From Spizellomyces punctatus DAOM BR117 (taxonomy: Eukaryota > Chytridiomycota > Chytridiomycetes > Spizellomycetales > Spizellomycetaceae), in contig NW_015971550.1 in NCBI RefSeq assembly GCF_000182565.1, positions 420,579-484,578 of the forward strand: a DNA stretch of 64,000 bases, given 5' to 3'. The stretch's first letter is position 1. Each line of letters begins with the position of its first letter. A model generated the notes under the pieces. The model did no database searches and had not been told where the DNA came from. It saw nothing but the letters and a program-made list of their open reading frames with translations. Shown piece by piece: positions 23,669 to 35,914 of this stretch. Both the position numbers and the translations under genes were made by a program.

Positions 23669-25153
23669 GATGGATATAAGGTGTATGTGGTGGGTTTACT
23701 TGAACGATAAGGGACAAAATGTGATGGAATGCGGGCTTTTCAAGCACAATCCGATAGACAAGAAGGATAACGACGACGACGACGATGAAAAACGACGACG
23801 AATTCCCAGTAGCTAAAAAAAAAATCGCAAGACCAAGAAGGACGGGGGGGGAATAGCAAGAGGGTCCTCTATATGTGAAAGGCGGGGGGGGGGTCCCACA
23901 ATAAGGAAAACACACATCATAAGACTATTATTAGAGTGGTTTAGTGACTGTACAATGGCACAGTACACAATTACATGACTATGCCATTGCACTAGTAACG
24001 CAACCAATCAATTAAAAGAAACGCGTTCCTTTTGGCCATTCAGGCGGAGTTTTTATAGGAAGGGTTCGATTCGCGCTAGAGTACTAGGATGGGTTTTTTT
24101 GTTGAGAGTGTTCCTCCCCCGCCACTAATAACTTTTTGAACATAGCGCCCCACCTCATACAATTCGTGTTTTATGGCAGCAAGGGCTCTTGTTTTTCCTT
24201 TTACAGATGGGAATGACGACTGACGACTGTTGGCGGGGGGAATCTGACACACACACAAGAGTTGGAAGTTGGTGGAACTAGACAAGAGAGATTTCAACAA
24301 CGACTCTCGAATCACTCCACAGCTGATGGTCAGGAATGCCTCTGTGCGAATCGCAAATGCAAGGTATTTTATCTCGTCCTCTTCCTCCTGCCTTCTCATC
24401 TTCCTAATGAGATATTCCAAGAACACTCGTCATTCTATCATAGAAAACTTTCGCAATTCTAATCAAGAAAGCCAAGAAGAAGAAATCAATTAGAACACAT
24501 GCAATAGGGGCTTAGTAGCGCGTTTCTTGCACGGTCTTCCGTCTTGGTCTACTCGGGAACTTTCTTGTTCTTCTTGGCATATTGCTCCCTAACTTGCAGA
24601 TGTGTTTTCCTTCCCAACTGTTTTGATTTGGTGAATTGATTTTGATTGATGGTTTTGGAATTCCACCCTTGGATGCCACAGGTTAATAACGCGGGGTCAA
24701 TGAGTGGGATGGAGGGCGGGAAGAATGGCTGTCTGGTGGCTGTTTTTCATTCCTTTTGGATTCTCCTGTTGGGCAAGCTTAAAAAGAAAGCCATGAGCTT
24801 ATCGATTTCGTGCGTGTTTACCGCATCGTTTGGGAGGTTGGGGACGACGGAGGTTCGTCTTTTATTTTTTTTTTAACGCGGTCTCTCTCCTCCGACTAGA
24901 TGGGGCAATAGCCAAGACTTTCTATTGATTAGCAACTAGTAGCAAATCTTTAAAACTTTGTTGGGGATTCAGAGTATTTTGGATTGTATTCTACAAAAGA
25001 GAGAGAGCTCCCAGAATTCCGCTTTCTTTGGAGCCCAGAGTTTGCTAAAGAAAAGAGCCCATCAGGCTGTCCATAGCTTTTGTTGCGACGCATCTCTCGC
25101 TTTGTACATTTCTCTGGTTTCTAGTTGCTTTTTGGTCAAAAGCTCGCTCCACT
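23669..25153. other. Intergenic, divergent promoter region
   Basis: 1.5 kb between the YABBY-like gene (-) and the SulP gene (+). It holds a run of CGA-type triplets (about 23768-23805), two G runs (about 23845 and 23884) and AT-rich blocks. A minus-strand frame of about 107 codons (24399-24076) is open but matches nothing I know. Confidence 0.4.
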
Positions 25154-27587
25154 ATGGGCGACTATAAAAATAGCTTCTCCACGTCCGTCAACTTGAACGC
25201 TTTGGAACGGTCCCAGCGCCGGAAAACACTCTTACACGTCGTTGATCTCTATTCTGGAGATGTTGACAGGTCAGAGCAGCCCGGGTATGCCCGGAACCAA
25301 CAACAGGGACGTCGAGGTCCACCGTCTATTTTGGTCTCACCGCCCAAGGAAAAGAGTCTGGGGGACAAAGTAATGGGCTTTATCCCCATCATCGAGGTTA
25401 TCAGAACGTACAACAAGCAGCTCATGTTTGGGGATCTCAGGGCTGGGTTAACGGTGGGAATTGTACTGGTCCTACGGTCCATCGTTTTTGCCCAGTTGGT
25501 AAGAAGCTTTCCTCTGTCATGAGCCATCATTAAAAAGCACTGTAGTCAACGCAATGACATTTTTTTACAGGCTAGAGTGTCCGTTATCGTCTCCCTTGTG
25601 TCCTCTATTATCCCCATTGCAATCTACGGTCTCCTCGGAACATCCAAGCAACTCTCTGTCGGGCCCGAAGCTCTCGCCGCCGTCTTGATCGGCGCATCCG
25701 TGACCGAAGAGCTTGAGGCTGGAGGTCCTGGGATTACCGCAGACCAGATTGCCGCGGTCATTGCAATGTTGGTAGGATTAACCGCTCTGTTGTTGTCCCT
25801 CATGAGGGCTGGGTTTTTGGATTCGATTTTGACAGGATTTATGAAGGTATGTGCACCTTGTCGGTATTCACACATTTTTGGTTATCCATTTTCTTACACA
25901 ATCTCCCTATTCTGGTAGACGGGTTTCATCTCTAGCGTTGGTTTGCTCATCATGATCGAACAGCTCCCCGAACTCCTCGGTATCGACCTGACCCGCAAAC
26001 CTCCACCCACTTTTTCAAGTTTTGAAAAACTGGTGGCAACGTCAAAGGCTGCCATGCAAACTGGACACCTCCTTACCTCGCTGATCGGTCTCGCTGCAGT
26101 CGTTTTTATGGTGGCCATGCGCTATGTCAAGGCAAAGACCAACATTGCCTGGATTAAAGCGTTTCCAGAGGTACATAATGAGATCAGTGCACCAAACATT
26201 TTAAAATACTTAGATTCTTCACTTTTGTAGATTGTTGTTTTGGTGGGCGTCATGATTGGCATCAGCGCTGCCATTGACTTGAAACAGTATGGTGTGAGGA
26301 CTCTAGGAACCTTTAGCAACAGGTTTCCGACACCGGCGATTCCACCACTGAACATGGACAGGATGGGTCGACTGTTGGGCGGTGCTGTTGCGCAGACGGT
26401 AGTTGGATTCGTCGAGAGTATGGCTGTTTCCAAGGATTTGGGTATGCAGGTAAAGTCTGCATTCATTTACAAATGTTTTTGGGATACACACACAGAGATT
26501 TATTGATGCGGATGGTTAATCAAACAGTACGGGTACAACCCAAAGCCAAACCGCGAACTCTTTGCACTGGGGACCGCAAACGTTGTCGGCTCCATTTTCG
26601 GATGTTTTGTGACAATGGGGTCCCTTCCCCGTTCCAAGATCCTGGCAGATGCAGGCGGACGGACGAACGTCTGTTCGCTTATAGCGGCATTTTGGGTGAC
26701 AGTGTTTGTTTTGACAGCTGGCCCTGTTTTAAAGTTTCTGCCCTTGTCTACTTTGGCTGGATTTGTATTGGCGGCTGCCATGTCTTTGGTGCATGTTTCC
26801 GAGATTGTGTTTGTCTTTAAGGTTCGGTCTTGGGGAGAGGTAGCTGGGATGGTTGCAGCGTTTTGTGCCACATTTTTTTGGTATGTCCCTTGGGTTGCTT
26901 TCTGCCAATGCGCAAGGTCCTCACTTCTCTTTATACGTAGGAACATTGAGCAAGGCACTCTGATTGTCATCTTTCTCGCTTCGATCCTAATTATCCGGCG
27001 CTCAGTAGGCGTCGACATGCAAATTCTGGGTAAAGTCGACGTCTCTGTCCCTGTACAAGATCGGGACGGACAAATCCAGCAGGTTCTCCAATCCCGGTAC
27101 CTAGACGTCCGCGAACACCCCGAAGCGACTCTCTTGGATGACATCCTAGTCATTTCTGTCCGCTCCCCGCTCCTGTTCTTTAATTCGGGGAATATCAGTG
27201 TCGCTGTGGATAAGCTTTTAAAAGCTCAAAAGACGATTGCAGAAGCTTCCGGATACCCAAGTCAGAAGGGTAATGCAGGACAAATTATCATTTTTGATAT
27301 GGATGGGTGCACGGCTATCGTATGTAGTCACACTGTTTTGTCTTGTTTCACCAGACTATGTGACTGATTCTTGCCTACAGGACGCTGGAGCCATGTACCT
27401 CATGAAAGAAAATATCCACACGTTCCTTCATCTAGGCGTCAAAGTCCTATTTGCGGGGATTACGCCTGAACAACGTATCTTGTTTGAGCGGTCGGGATTG
27501 ATAGAGATGGTTGGCGAGAAGAATGTCGCACCGACAGTCGAAATGGCGGCTTTGAGAGCGGAGACGATCAAAATGCAAGGATACTGA
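25154..27587 (+). CDS. SulP-family anion transporter with STAS domain
   Basis: Seven exons (25154-25498, 25571-25846, 25919-26170, 26231-26449, 26528-26880, 26941-27319, 27381-27587) give 676 aa. Membrane helices include AIYGLLGTSKQLSVGPEAL (the SulP S-V-G-P signature) and GFVESMAVSKDLG. A C-terminal STAS domain (about 540-660) includes IIIFDMDGCTAI-DAGAMYL. SulP proteins carry sulfate or other anions across membranes. The first core helix is unusual: the motif normally VPQ-x-M-x-Y-A reads VLVLRSIVFAQL, and the next segment ARVSVIVSLVSS replaces A-x-L-P-P-x-x-G-L-Y. Both flank intron 1. The substrate may therefore differ. A decayed copy of the gene's 3' end lies 1 kb downstream. Confidence 0.85.
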
Positions 27588-28265
27588 AAATTGAAGATAT
27601 GCAAAAGTAACTAAAACTAAAACCAAAAAAAGAAAACCATATACCACCCCAAAAAAACAAAAACAATAAAAAAAACGGTTCTAGCAGCCATGTCCGGGTC
27701 CCTAAACATTTTGTCCGAACGCAGCCATGACATAAGCAGAAATGACCATGACAAAGCATCATAAAATGAGCTGCCCTTTCAATTCACACATACTGTATTC
27801 CATTTCTGCATAGTAAGGCAAGCCCCTATAATCAACATGTTGAAATTCACGGAACCATGCACGCAAGAAGGAAATGAAGACATAGAGACGCCTTATGCTC
27901 ATCAATGTCCTTGACTATGCATGACGAAAAGCGTAACCGAAATCACATCCCACATATTCTAGCTGTAGGCGTTTGCTGAGCAGCCATTGTCCTTGAGACT
28001 TTTCATCACTCGCCAAGCACAGGTTTCCTAATGTATCACTGGTGGCTACTATCCTGAACCTCTGCACAATGCCTAAAGGCAGAGCTGGGCCGTCATGTTA
28101 CAAATGCCGTAACAAATAACGATGCAGCCTCTGCGCTCCATAAAGTCCCATTTCCAACAACGGACTTTTCCCAAAGCTCAAAGACCCACCTACGCTCCTA
28201 CCAGCAACTGGCCACATTTCGACAACTGGAGGGTGTGGCGGGTGTGGCTTATTTAACTTGTTCTC
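27588..28265. other. Intergenic, SulP 3' flank
   Basis: Contains the presumed 3' UTR of the SulP gene. The stretch 27660-27745 is the parent of the duplicated flank found again near 28655-28722. No gene is visible. Confidence 0.5.
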
Positions 28266-28313
28266 ATTGGCTGTATATTTTTTGTTCCAAGCCACAATCA
28301 ATGGGTATAAAAG
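28266..28313 (+). promoter_or_regulatory. Core promoter: inverted CCAAT and TATAAAAG box
   Basis: ATTGG (inverted CCAAT) at 28266-28270 and a canonical TATAAAAG at 28306-28313 precede an ATG at 28402 by about 90 bp. Spacing and motifs look like a complete RNA polymerase II core promoter, although the downstream frame is only 61 codons. Confidence 0.5.
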
Positions 28314-28401
28314 GCGCTTGGCCCCAGTCCCCTCCAAGTTTCTTTTACTTGTCTTAGGATTAACCTTCGACTCGCAACACATTATCTATACATATCACCC
28401 A

Positions 28402-28587
28402 ATGATGAGAATTCGCGCTAAACAGAACTTTTTTCTGAGTTCCGCGACAGATAGCGGAGGGTGTAGCTGGCAGATATTGTGTTGTCTTTTGAGTATCTTG
28501 GTGTTTTGCCTTGTCATTCTCTGGTGCCCAAAAGGCGTCGATATGCAAATTCAAAAGTCGATAATACCTACCAGAGTATATGGCTGA
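28402..28587 (+). CDS. 61-codon ORF ending in a SulP-derived fragment
   Basis: The ORF starts 90 bp after a strong TATA box and codes for a single hydrophobic helix (CCLLSILVFCLVILW) followed by GVDMQIQKS. The last part matches the SulP protein, where a hydrophobic stretch is followed by GVDMQILGK. It is either a small chimeric membrane protein made from a duplicated exon piece, or an accidental frame in a pseudogene. I cannot tell which without transcript data. Confidence 0.35.
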   Translation: MMRIRAKQNFFLSSATDSGGCSWQILCCLLSILVFCLVILWCPKGVDMQIQKSIIPTRVYG

Positions 28588-28722
28588 TTAATGACTACAA
28601 GTCGCTGGAGCCATGTCATCATAACAATAAAGAAGAAAACTATATGCCAGGAAAAACTTTTCTAGTCGCCATGACCGTCTACCAAACATGTTGTCCGAAC
28701 GCATCCATGACATAAGCAAGAC
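28500..28722 (+). pseudogene. Decayed partial duplicate of the SulP gene 3' end
   Basis: Three blocks match SulP in the same order. 28532-28551 matches exon 6 near 27006-27025 (19 of 20 bases). 28598-28616 matches the intron 6/exon 7 border near 27376-27400 (cgctggagccatgt shared). 28636-28722 matches the 3' UTR near 27627-27743 (ttgtccgaacgca and ccatgacataagca shared). The sequence between blocks is deleted or diverged, leaving no STAS domain. It is the relic of a tandem duplication. Confidence 0.7.
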
Positions 28723-30627
28723 CACTTGCACGCCACCAAACCACAAGTGGCCAAAATAGTTGGACTTTGACCGTTGACGAGCCGTTACCGCAATGGGCGG
28801 GCAAGAAAAACGGAACAAATACGATGGCGAGTTGCAAGTGGCATACGCTGTTTTCACCCGATTCCATAAATTGCATTTCCATCACAAGCAAGTAAACGCC
28901 ACCAATCAGCAATATAAAAAGGACGACGAGGTTTGGGAGATCCGTCGTATTCTTCTTGTATGCAGCTACCTTTTGCCCTTTTGCATATCAACAAATTGCG
29001 TTTTTATTTCTTTTTCGCACTCGACTTTTCTATTTTCCTCTGCTGAACGTTTGCGCATATTGCTACTTTATTGCAATAGCTGCGCATCGTGTTCTTCAGG
29101 GGAATTTAGAGTAAGTCCAGTCCGAAAAATGCAAAAAATGCTGGGGCAAAAAGACTCTGCAGTTCATTGAACAAGAATTCGTCGAGTCGTTCATTTACCT
29201 GCTGAAAAGCTCCGCGATTTGCGGGTGTTGACCCTCGATGTCCATTCCCTCCCATCATGCCCTAATGACCCAAAAGCCATTCATCTGGACCATGTCATTT
29301 GATGGGTCGGCGCATGGCATATCCTTCGCCAACACGCAAATCCCTTGCGACAAAATAAAAATGCAGATCGCCGACAAACGGCCGTCAAGATCACGATCAA
29401 AAAAAAAATGGAAACCCCTATTGAACGGAACAAGGATTTACCATCTTTTCAACTATTTTTTTTTTTGTTTGATCTCGTTGTCGTTTTCCATTATTCAGCC
29501 GACTATTGGCCTAAAATGCTTCTGACTCAGCTGGTTTTACGCTTGGATCATCCGGCTACAATGCTTATCCACAAATTGAGTAAATTTGTGCAGCAGTCAT
29601 GGCCACAACGCTTGGAATGCATTTAATGTGATTAATGGGCGTGTTTGGAACAGCGGGCTGGGGGGTGGGGAGCCCGCATCTCACAGCGACCGACATACGG
29701 ACTTGGGACAACCTGCCTTTTCATTTACTTTGCTTCTTCTTAATTTTGGCCATTGCCCTTGGGGTCGGGGAGGACCTTTTTCTACGCACCACGAAGTTCA
29801 GCTTTATTACAAGACTTTTAGCATACCTTTTACAAGGGAGGCTCAGCGGACAACACGACACCATTTGGCCATTTCTGGTTGCATGCGACGACGCAATTTA
29901 ACAAAACCCTGATTCATATTACCGAGTCCAGCGCTTTTCTGGACCGCTCTGCTACATACCTCGTACTGCGCCTTGTTCTCAAAAGAAGGGAACACGCTTG
30001 CCTGCAACTCCGCTTGGCCTGAACCTTATCGCTTTTATTATCAGGCAATCGACACGTCAACAGTTGCCCGCGTTTTTCTAGGATTCCGACGGGCTGCACG
30101 AGTAGGTTGCGTTTTTGGATTCCTTGGGGAGAGGAGGATTTTTGTTGTGGGAGGTGTATATTGTGAGATTGTGTGGGAAATACACTCATGGTGAGTACAA
30201 CGATGCACGAAGTGACGAGATGGATTCTGGAGAGTTGTTAGCGGGAATAGCTGGAGAGGGTGTGTGAGAGAGAGCAAAGTGCGTTAGCGTACTCTGCGTG
30301 CGCTTTTTAGTTGCGACGTAGCTGATTGTATATGTATGCGAGTTGTTGAAGCTGCGCCAAATTTTCTGACACCAAGCTACTCATCTTTCAAACTAGATAT
30401 TTCGCGATATACGTCGTTCTTCAATACCAGCCATTTGCACAATCCCAGAGATTGTAAGAACGACTGGGGTCCTACGGTCATGTTGATCTGAAGTGGAGTA
30501 TCTGGAAAAAAGAGGTCCGAAACAAAGAGGATCATCCCGACATTAGTCGCCTGCGAGAGTCAAACCTCGCAACACTTTTATCCGTCTTGTTTCCCCTATA
30601 TAACCTCGATCACATCTCTACTCAACA
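28723..30627. other. Intergenic, no gene recognised
   Basis: 1.9 kb before the flippase gene. A small hairpin (TGCGAG, 8-nt loop, CTCGCA) lies near 30548. A tatataa box at 30596-30602 lies just 26 bp before the flippase ATG, so it either gives a very short 5' UTR or is not used. A 29635-29901 frame has an ATG but no family match. Confidence 0.4.
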
Positions 30628-33600
30628 ATGGGTAAAAAGCGAAATTGGTTTGGGGGGCGCTCCAAATTGGATTTGGGAGAGTCTCCAAATACCGATATCC
30701 CCACTGATCCACCTGCTGCAACACCGCAAGGTGTAGCAGCAGCATCCGATCTCCATGCCAAGCGTCGTATATGGATAAATATGCCCATGCAACCACCATA
30801 TATTGACGAACAAACCGGGCGACCGGCGGTCTGGTATAAACGGAACAAGATTCGAACAAGTAAATACACGGTCATATCCTTCCTACCAAAAAACATCTTT
30901 GAACAGTTCCGAAGTGTCGCAAATTTCTATTTCACAAGCTTGGTCATTCTTCAGTGCTTCCCTCCCTTCCTACAAGTATCACCGGTTTTGACGGCTGCAC
31001 CGATTGTAATTATTGTGGCAGCGACGGCACTGAAGGATGCCATTGAGGATTGGAAGCGACATCGATCAGATGCGAGCGTGAATAAAGCGAGCACGTATCT
31101 ATTGTCAAATTGGAACAATACGAACCACGTAGAGCACCACGCATTCAATTTCAAACGGACATACAAAATGGTGAAACGATCTATACGACAGGCGTTGAGA
31201 GCCTGTTTTACTGCCCCGTTCAAAGCACGTAAGCCTGCGGGAACCGAAACTGTGGGTCGTCCGGCTATGATAGCCGCCGATGATTACATGCATGATGTCG
31301 AGTCAGACGATGAAGAGCGTGCTGTCCCGAATGGAAAACGCGCCTCTCATACGTCGTCGGGACAGTCCGTGTGGAAGCTGTCGAACTGGGAGGATGTCCG
31401 CGTCGGAGATTTTGTGTTTTTGCGAAACGATGATCCGGTACCTGCCGATATTGCCATCTTGTCAACTAGTGAGCGGGATGGGCTCTGTTACGTAGAGACA
31501 AAGAATTTAGACGGAGAGACGAATTTGAAGGTTCGCCGAGGTGTTCCGGATTTCGAGAGTGTTCGGACACCAGAGGATTGTCATGGTATACGAGCGTTCC
31601 TGGATTCCGAGCCACCGACCTCCAATCTCTACGCCTACAGCGGTGTTCTCACTATTCAGGGATCTCCATCGTCATCCGCTCCAACCCGCGCATCCGTTTC
31701 CTCCCAAGATTCCCCCAAAACTGTCGTCCCGATCGGAATCAGCGGGGTTCTCCTCCGAGGCTGCATCCTACGTAACACGAAATGGGTGATTGGCATGGCC
31801 ATCTTCACCGGAGAAGACACGAAAATCATGATGAACTCTGGTTCAACACCATCCAAACGATCCCGCATCGACAGGCAAATCAACCCTCAAGTCCTTGTGA
31901 ATTTCATGCTCCTCTCCGCCATGTGCATGATTTGTGCTGTTATAGCAGCCATGTATGCCTCTACCTATATTCACGAAGGAGCGGTATTTGCCGGCAATGC
32001 TACATCTGATATGGAATCACCGAGTTACACAGCTTTTGTAACATTCTTCCTCTGCATGATTATCTTTCAAAATATTATCCCTATTGCGCTGGTTATTAGT
32101 GTTGAGGTTGCAAAGCTGTTTCAGGTAAGTTTGGGTTTGCACAAAGATGTGTACGTTGCAAGTTGCTGACATTTTCTGTCCATGCAGAGTTTTATGATTC
32201 ACATTGATGAGGAGATGTATGATGTCGAGTCTGATAAGCGAGTTACACCACAAGCGTGGAATCTTTGCGATGACTTGGGTCAGATCGAATACATATTCTC
32301 AGATAAAACCGGCACATTGACTTGCAACACAATGGAGTTTCGGAAATGTACGATCAACGGTGTCATGTACGGTGGGACTTTTGTATCCGAGGCTGCCATG
32401 GGAGCGGCTGAGCGATCTGGGTCAGAATTGGATACCAAAGCGTTGGCCAACACACGAGCCGAAGCTGAAAAACAAATGATTGCCGGAATGAAGGAATTAT
32501 TTGACACTAGATATCTGGCGCCAAAACTTTCTTTCATAGATGCAGATCTACCGCGTCATGTGCGTGACAATGGTGTACAGGCGCGGCGTATTCGAGAGTT
32601 TTTTACCCTCCTCGCTGTATGTCATACGGTTTTGGTCGAGAAACCGGACAAGTCGGACGAAAATCACCTAGAGTACAAGGCCCAGTCGCCCGATGAAGCT
32701 GCCTTGGTTGCAGCTGCACGAGATGTGGGATTTGCATTCTTGAAACGGACCGATAATCGGGTGGAAGTGGATGTAATGGGACAATGGCGTACCTATACGA
32801 TTTTACATGTCCTGGAATTCAACTCGGATCGAAAGCGAATGAGTGTCATTATCAAACGTCCGGAAGGCGATATTATTCTTCTATGTAAAGGGGCCGATAG
32901 CGTTATTTACGACCGATTGTCCAAAGATAACGATCCCGAGCTCATGGATGTGACCTCTACGCATTTGGAGAATTTTGCAAACGAAGGCTTGAGGACATTG
33001 TGTTTGAGTTATCGTATCATACCGCCAGACTTTTACGAACGGTGGGCGGAACGTTACCGGGCAGCTCAAGCGTTGATTGAAAACAGGGAACGGGAGTGTG
33101 ATTTGGTTGCCGAAGGTATTGAGCGGGAGTTGATCCTTATGGGCGCGACGGCCATTGAGGATAAGCTCCAAGACGGTGTACCAGAAACTATTGGCATCCT
33201 CGCGAAAGCAGGAATCAAAATCTGGGTATTAACGGGAGACAAAATGGAAACAGCCATCAATATCGGTTTTGCTTGTAATCTTTTGAAGCGCAACATGATC
33301 CTTATCGTTGTTAAATCCGATTCCCTTGATTCCACCTTTCAACAATTGACGGAGGCTTTGGAACGGTTTTGGACTGCTGATGGACGTCCTTCGAGTGCTA
33401 CTGGAGAGGCAGAGTATGCGTTTATTATCGATGGGGAGAGTTTAAAGTATGCATTGGAACCAAGATGCAAAGCCCTTCTGCTGGAGCTTGGATGTCGATG
33501 TCGGGCGGTGGTTTGCTGCAGGGTCAGTCCGTTGCAGAAGGCAATGGTTGTGCAGTTGGTTCGCAAAGGACTGGTGAGTAAACTGGTATTTTATCCTGTC

Positions 33601-35914
33601 TCTTTATCACTATCTTTAACTCGATTCGCGTGTCGTTTCAGGGTGCAATGTGCCTGGCCATTGGTGATGGAGCCAACGACGTGTCCATGATCCAAGAAGC
33701 AGACGTTGGAATCGGTATCAGTGGTAAAGAAGGTCTTCAAGCCGTCATGGCGGCTGATTACGCGATAGGACAATTTCGGTTCCTCGGTCGGCTGCTTTTG
33801 GTACATGGACGATGGGCGTACCTCCGCACTGCCGAGATGGTGTTGAATTATTTTTACAAAAACGTGGTATACTTGTTTGTACTGTTTTGGTATCAGTTTG
33901 ACAATGGGTGAGTTTTTTTTTCTACGTCAAGCCATGTGCTACGCGATGGAATTGCTCATGTTTTGCGTCTTGAACAGATTTTCGGCGAGTACTGTTACGG
34001 ATTACACCTACTCAATGTGGTTCCAAACCTTTTTTACCCTCCTCCCTACGATCGCGATCGGCACCCTCGACCAAGATGTCAATGACCGTGTATCCATGAT
34101 GGTGCCGCAGCTCTACCTGAAAGGAATCCGACAAACCCTGTACACAATGGAACGGTTTTGGCTGTATATTTTCGACGGGATATACCAATCAGTCGTCATT
34201 TATTTCATTGCCTATGCCATATTCCGCGACTCGATACCCTATCATCAAGGATGGGATGCCACAAAGGATGATATGGGTACCTTGTGTGCCATGGGGATCA
34301 TCCTAACTGTCAACTTCTATGCTGCCCTCAATATAATGAACTGGACGTGGATGATACTGTTGGCGTTCGTCATCACGATATGTATATGGTTTGGATACCT
34401 CCTGGTTTATATCAGTGCCCCGGCCAACCCACCCTACGGACAACTTCAGGTTTTGCTACCGAGCGCAACTTTTTGGCTGAGTGTCGTACTCTCGGTGTTT
34501 TTGGCGCTCTTTCCCCGCTTTCTCGGAAAGTTTGTTATTGGGTGGTTCTGGCCTAGTGACACTGACTTGGTGCGAGAGGTGCAACAGTATTGCTGGAAAG
34601 AAGGGGAAGAACTTCGATTGGATGAGGATGGTGGAAAGAAGCATGATGCTCCTGCTCCTGAACCAAAGGATGAAGGGAGTGATTCAGAGAGAGGAGACGT
34701 GGTGCGAAGTAGTGCAAGTATGCGAAGGAACTTTTCGGATAATCTGCTGAGCAGACGGCGACAGAGTACCTCAAAGGGTATGACATCCAGCACGGGGGGT
34801 GAGAGCGACGGTAGCATGCGCCGAGCACAATCGGGAATGCTGGGGAGTCAGGAGATTGTAGGGATACGGCCCACACCATTACCACAGCCTCCTCTACTTC
34901 TTCCCGCTTCGATCGATCCAGCTGGCCATATGATACCTGGTCATCATGGTGTCGAAACCCCCAGTGATGGCTTTGGCGATTACGCTCACAGCCGCCATCA
35001 CAAGAAGCGCGCACTATTTGTCGATACTAACGGGAACCGACCTTCTGTCGGTGCATCCTCTACCGTGTCAGACGCGTCCGAACCGGGAGAACCGACGACC
35101 CATTCCCGTCGTCCCTCTGCCTTCCGTCCCCGGTCCATATCTGCGGCTGTCAAGGGCGTTGGCAAGAAAGTTGGTCATGTTGTTCAACGGCTGCGTGATC
35201 GGTCACATCGACTGGGAACGCATGGTCGTGCAGGGAGTCTGGTTATCTTTATGGGTGCCAATGGACAGGAAATGTGTAATACGGGGTTTGCGTTCTCTCA
35301 TGATGAGGGAATGAGTCCTGTTATTACCCCTACCAGGTTTGTGTCCCGCTACTTTTGATGTATGCATGATGTTGTGTATTTATTTCTTTTGTGTTGGTTG
35401 TTTTCTTAGACCACCGGCACCACCGCGGGAAGACTCTAACGATGCCATGTCGCCAAATTCTTCCAACCAGCACCCACGATCCCGAAGTGCCACACCCGTT
35501 CAGCGCCTTGTGGGAGCACTCCGACCCGGCTTCCATCACCACCACAACAACAATCATAATCATCACGTCCACTTTAATGACCGGGAGCATGGGGGCAATG
35601 CCATGGAGATGAGAGAGGGCGAGGGAGGTTCTCGGATGTTGGGTGTAGGTGTTGCGGGGGTTATGGTTGGTGCGGTTGGAGCAGCTGTTGCTGGGGCTAT
35701 AAGGGTTAGTGTTGGAGACGCGGAAAAACCGCCGGAGGGAGAGGTGACGGGGACGGCTGTATCGGCAGGGGACTTGGCTGGTAATACAGAGATTGGGGAA
35801 GCAGAAGAGGGACAAACAAGAGAGGAGAATGTGAAGGTCTCTGTGGAAAACGTGCCAACCACGATCGTGGGCGACGAAACGGATTTGGAGAAAGGACATG
35901 CGGAAGAGACATGA
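30628..35914 (+). CDS. P4-ATPase phospholipid flippase (Dnf1/2-like)
   Basis: Five exons (30628-32124, 32188-33573, 33642-33907, 33978-35336, 35410-35914) give 1670 aa. It has the full P4 set: N-terminal [20 protein letters not shown], actuator DGET (about 295), phosphorylated Asp in DKTGT (D538), KGADS, hinge GDGAND (969-974) and ten predicted helices. The long insert before the actuator loop and the FDNGFSAS region resemble fungal Dnf1/Dnf2, which move phosphatidylcholine and ethanolamine lipids to the cytosolic leaflet at the plasma membrane and endosomes. The TM4 motif PISL is PIAL here. The 300-residue tail is disordered, Ser/Arg-rich, with a His/Asn run ([13 protein letters not shown]). 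The expected partner, a CDC50 protein, lies at 58526-60202. Confidence 0.93.

Noticed and set aside
24061-24090. ggttcgatt resembling a tRNA T-loop
   Set aside because: No flanking T-stem, anticodon arm or acceptor stem can be folded around it.
24076-24426. Minus-strand frame of about 107 codons from an internal ATG (24399)
   Set aside because: No family similarity, no splice partner, and it lies in the divergent promoter region of two real genes.
29635-29901. 88-codon ORF with ATG between the SulP relic and the flippase
   Set aside because: No domain, no promoter motif at a sensible distance, and composition like the surrounding intergenic sequence.
30545-30570. tgcgag...ctcgca inverted repeat resembling a tRNA T-arm
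   Set aside because: The loop does not fit TTCRA and no other tRNA arms are present; only a small hairpin remains.
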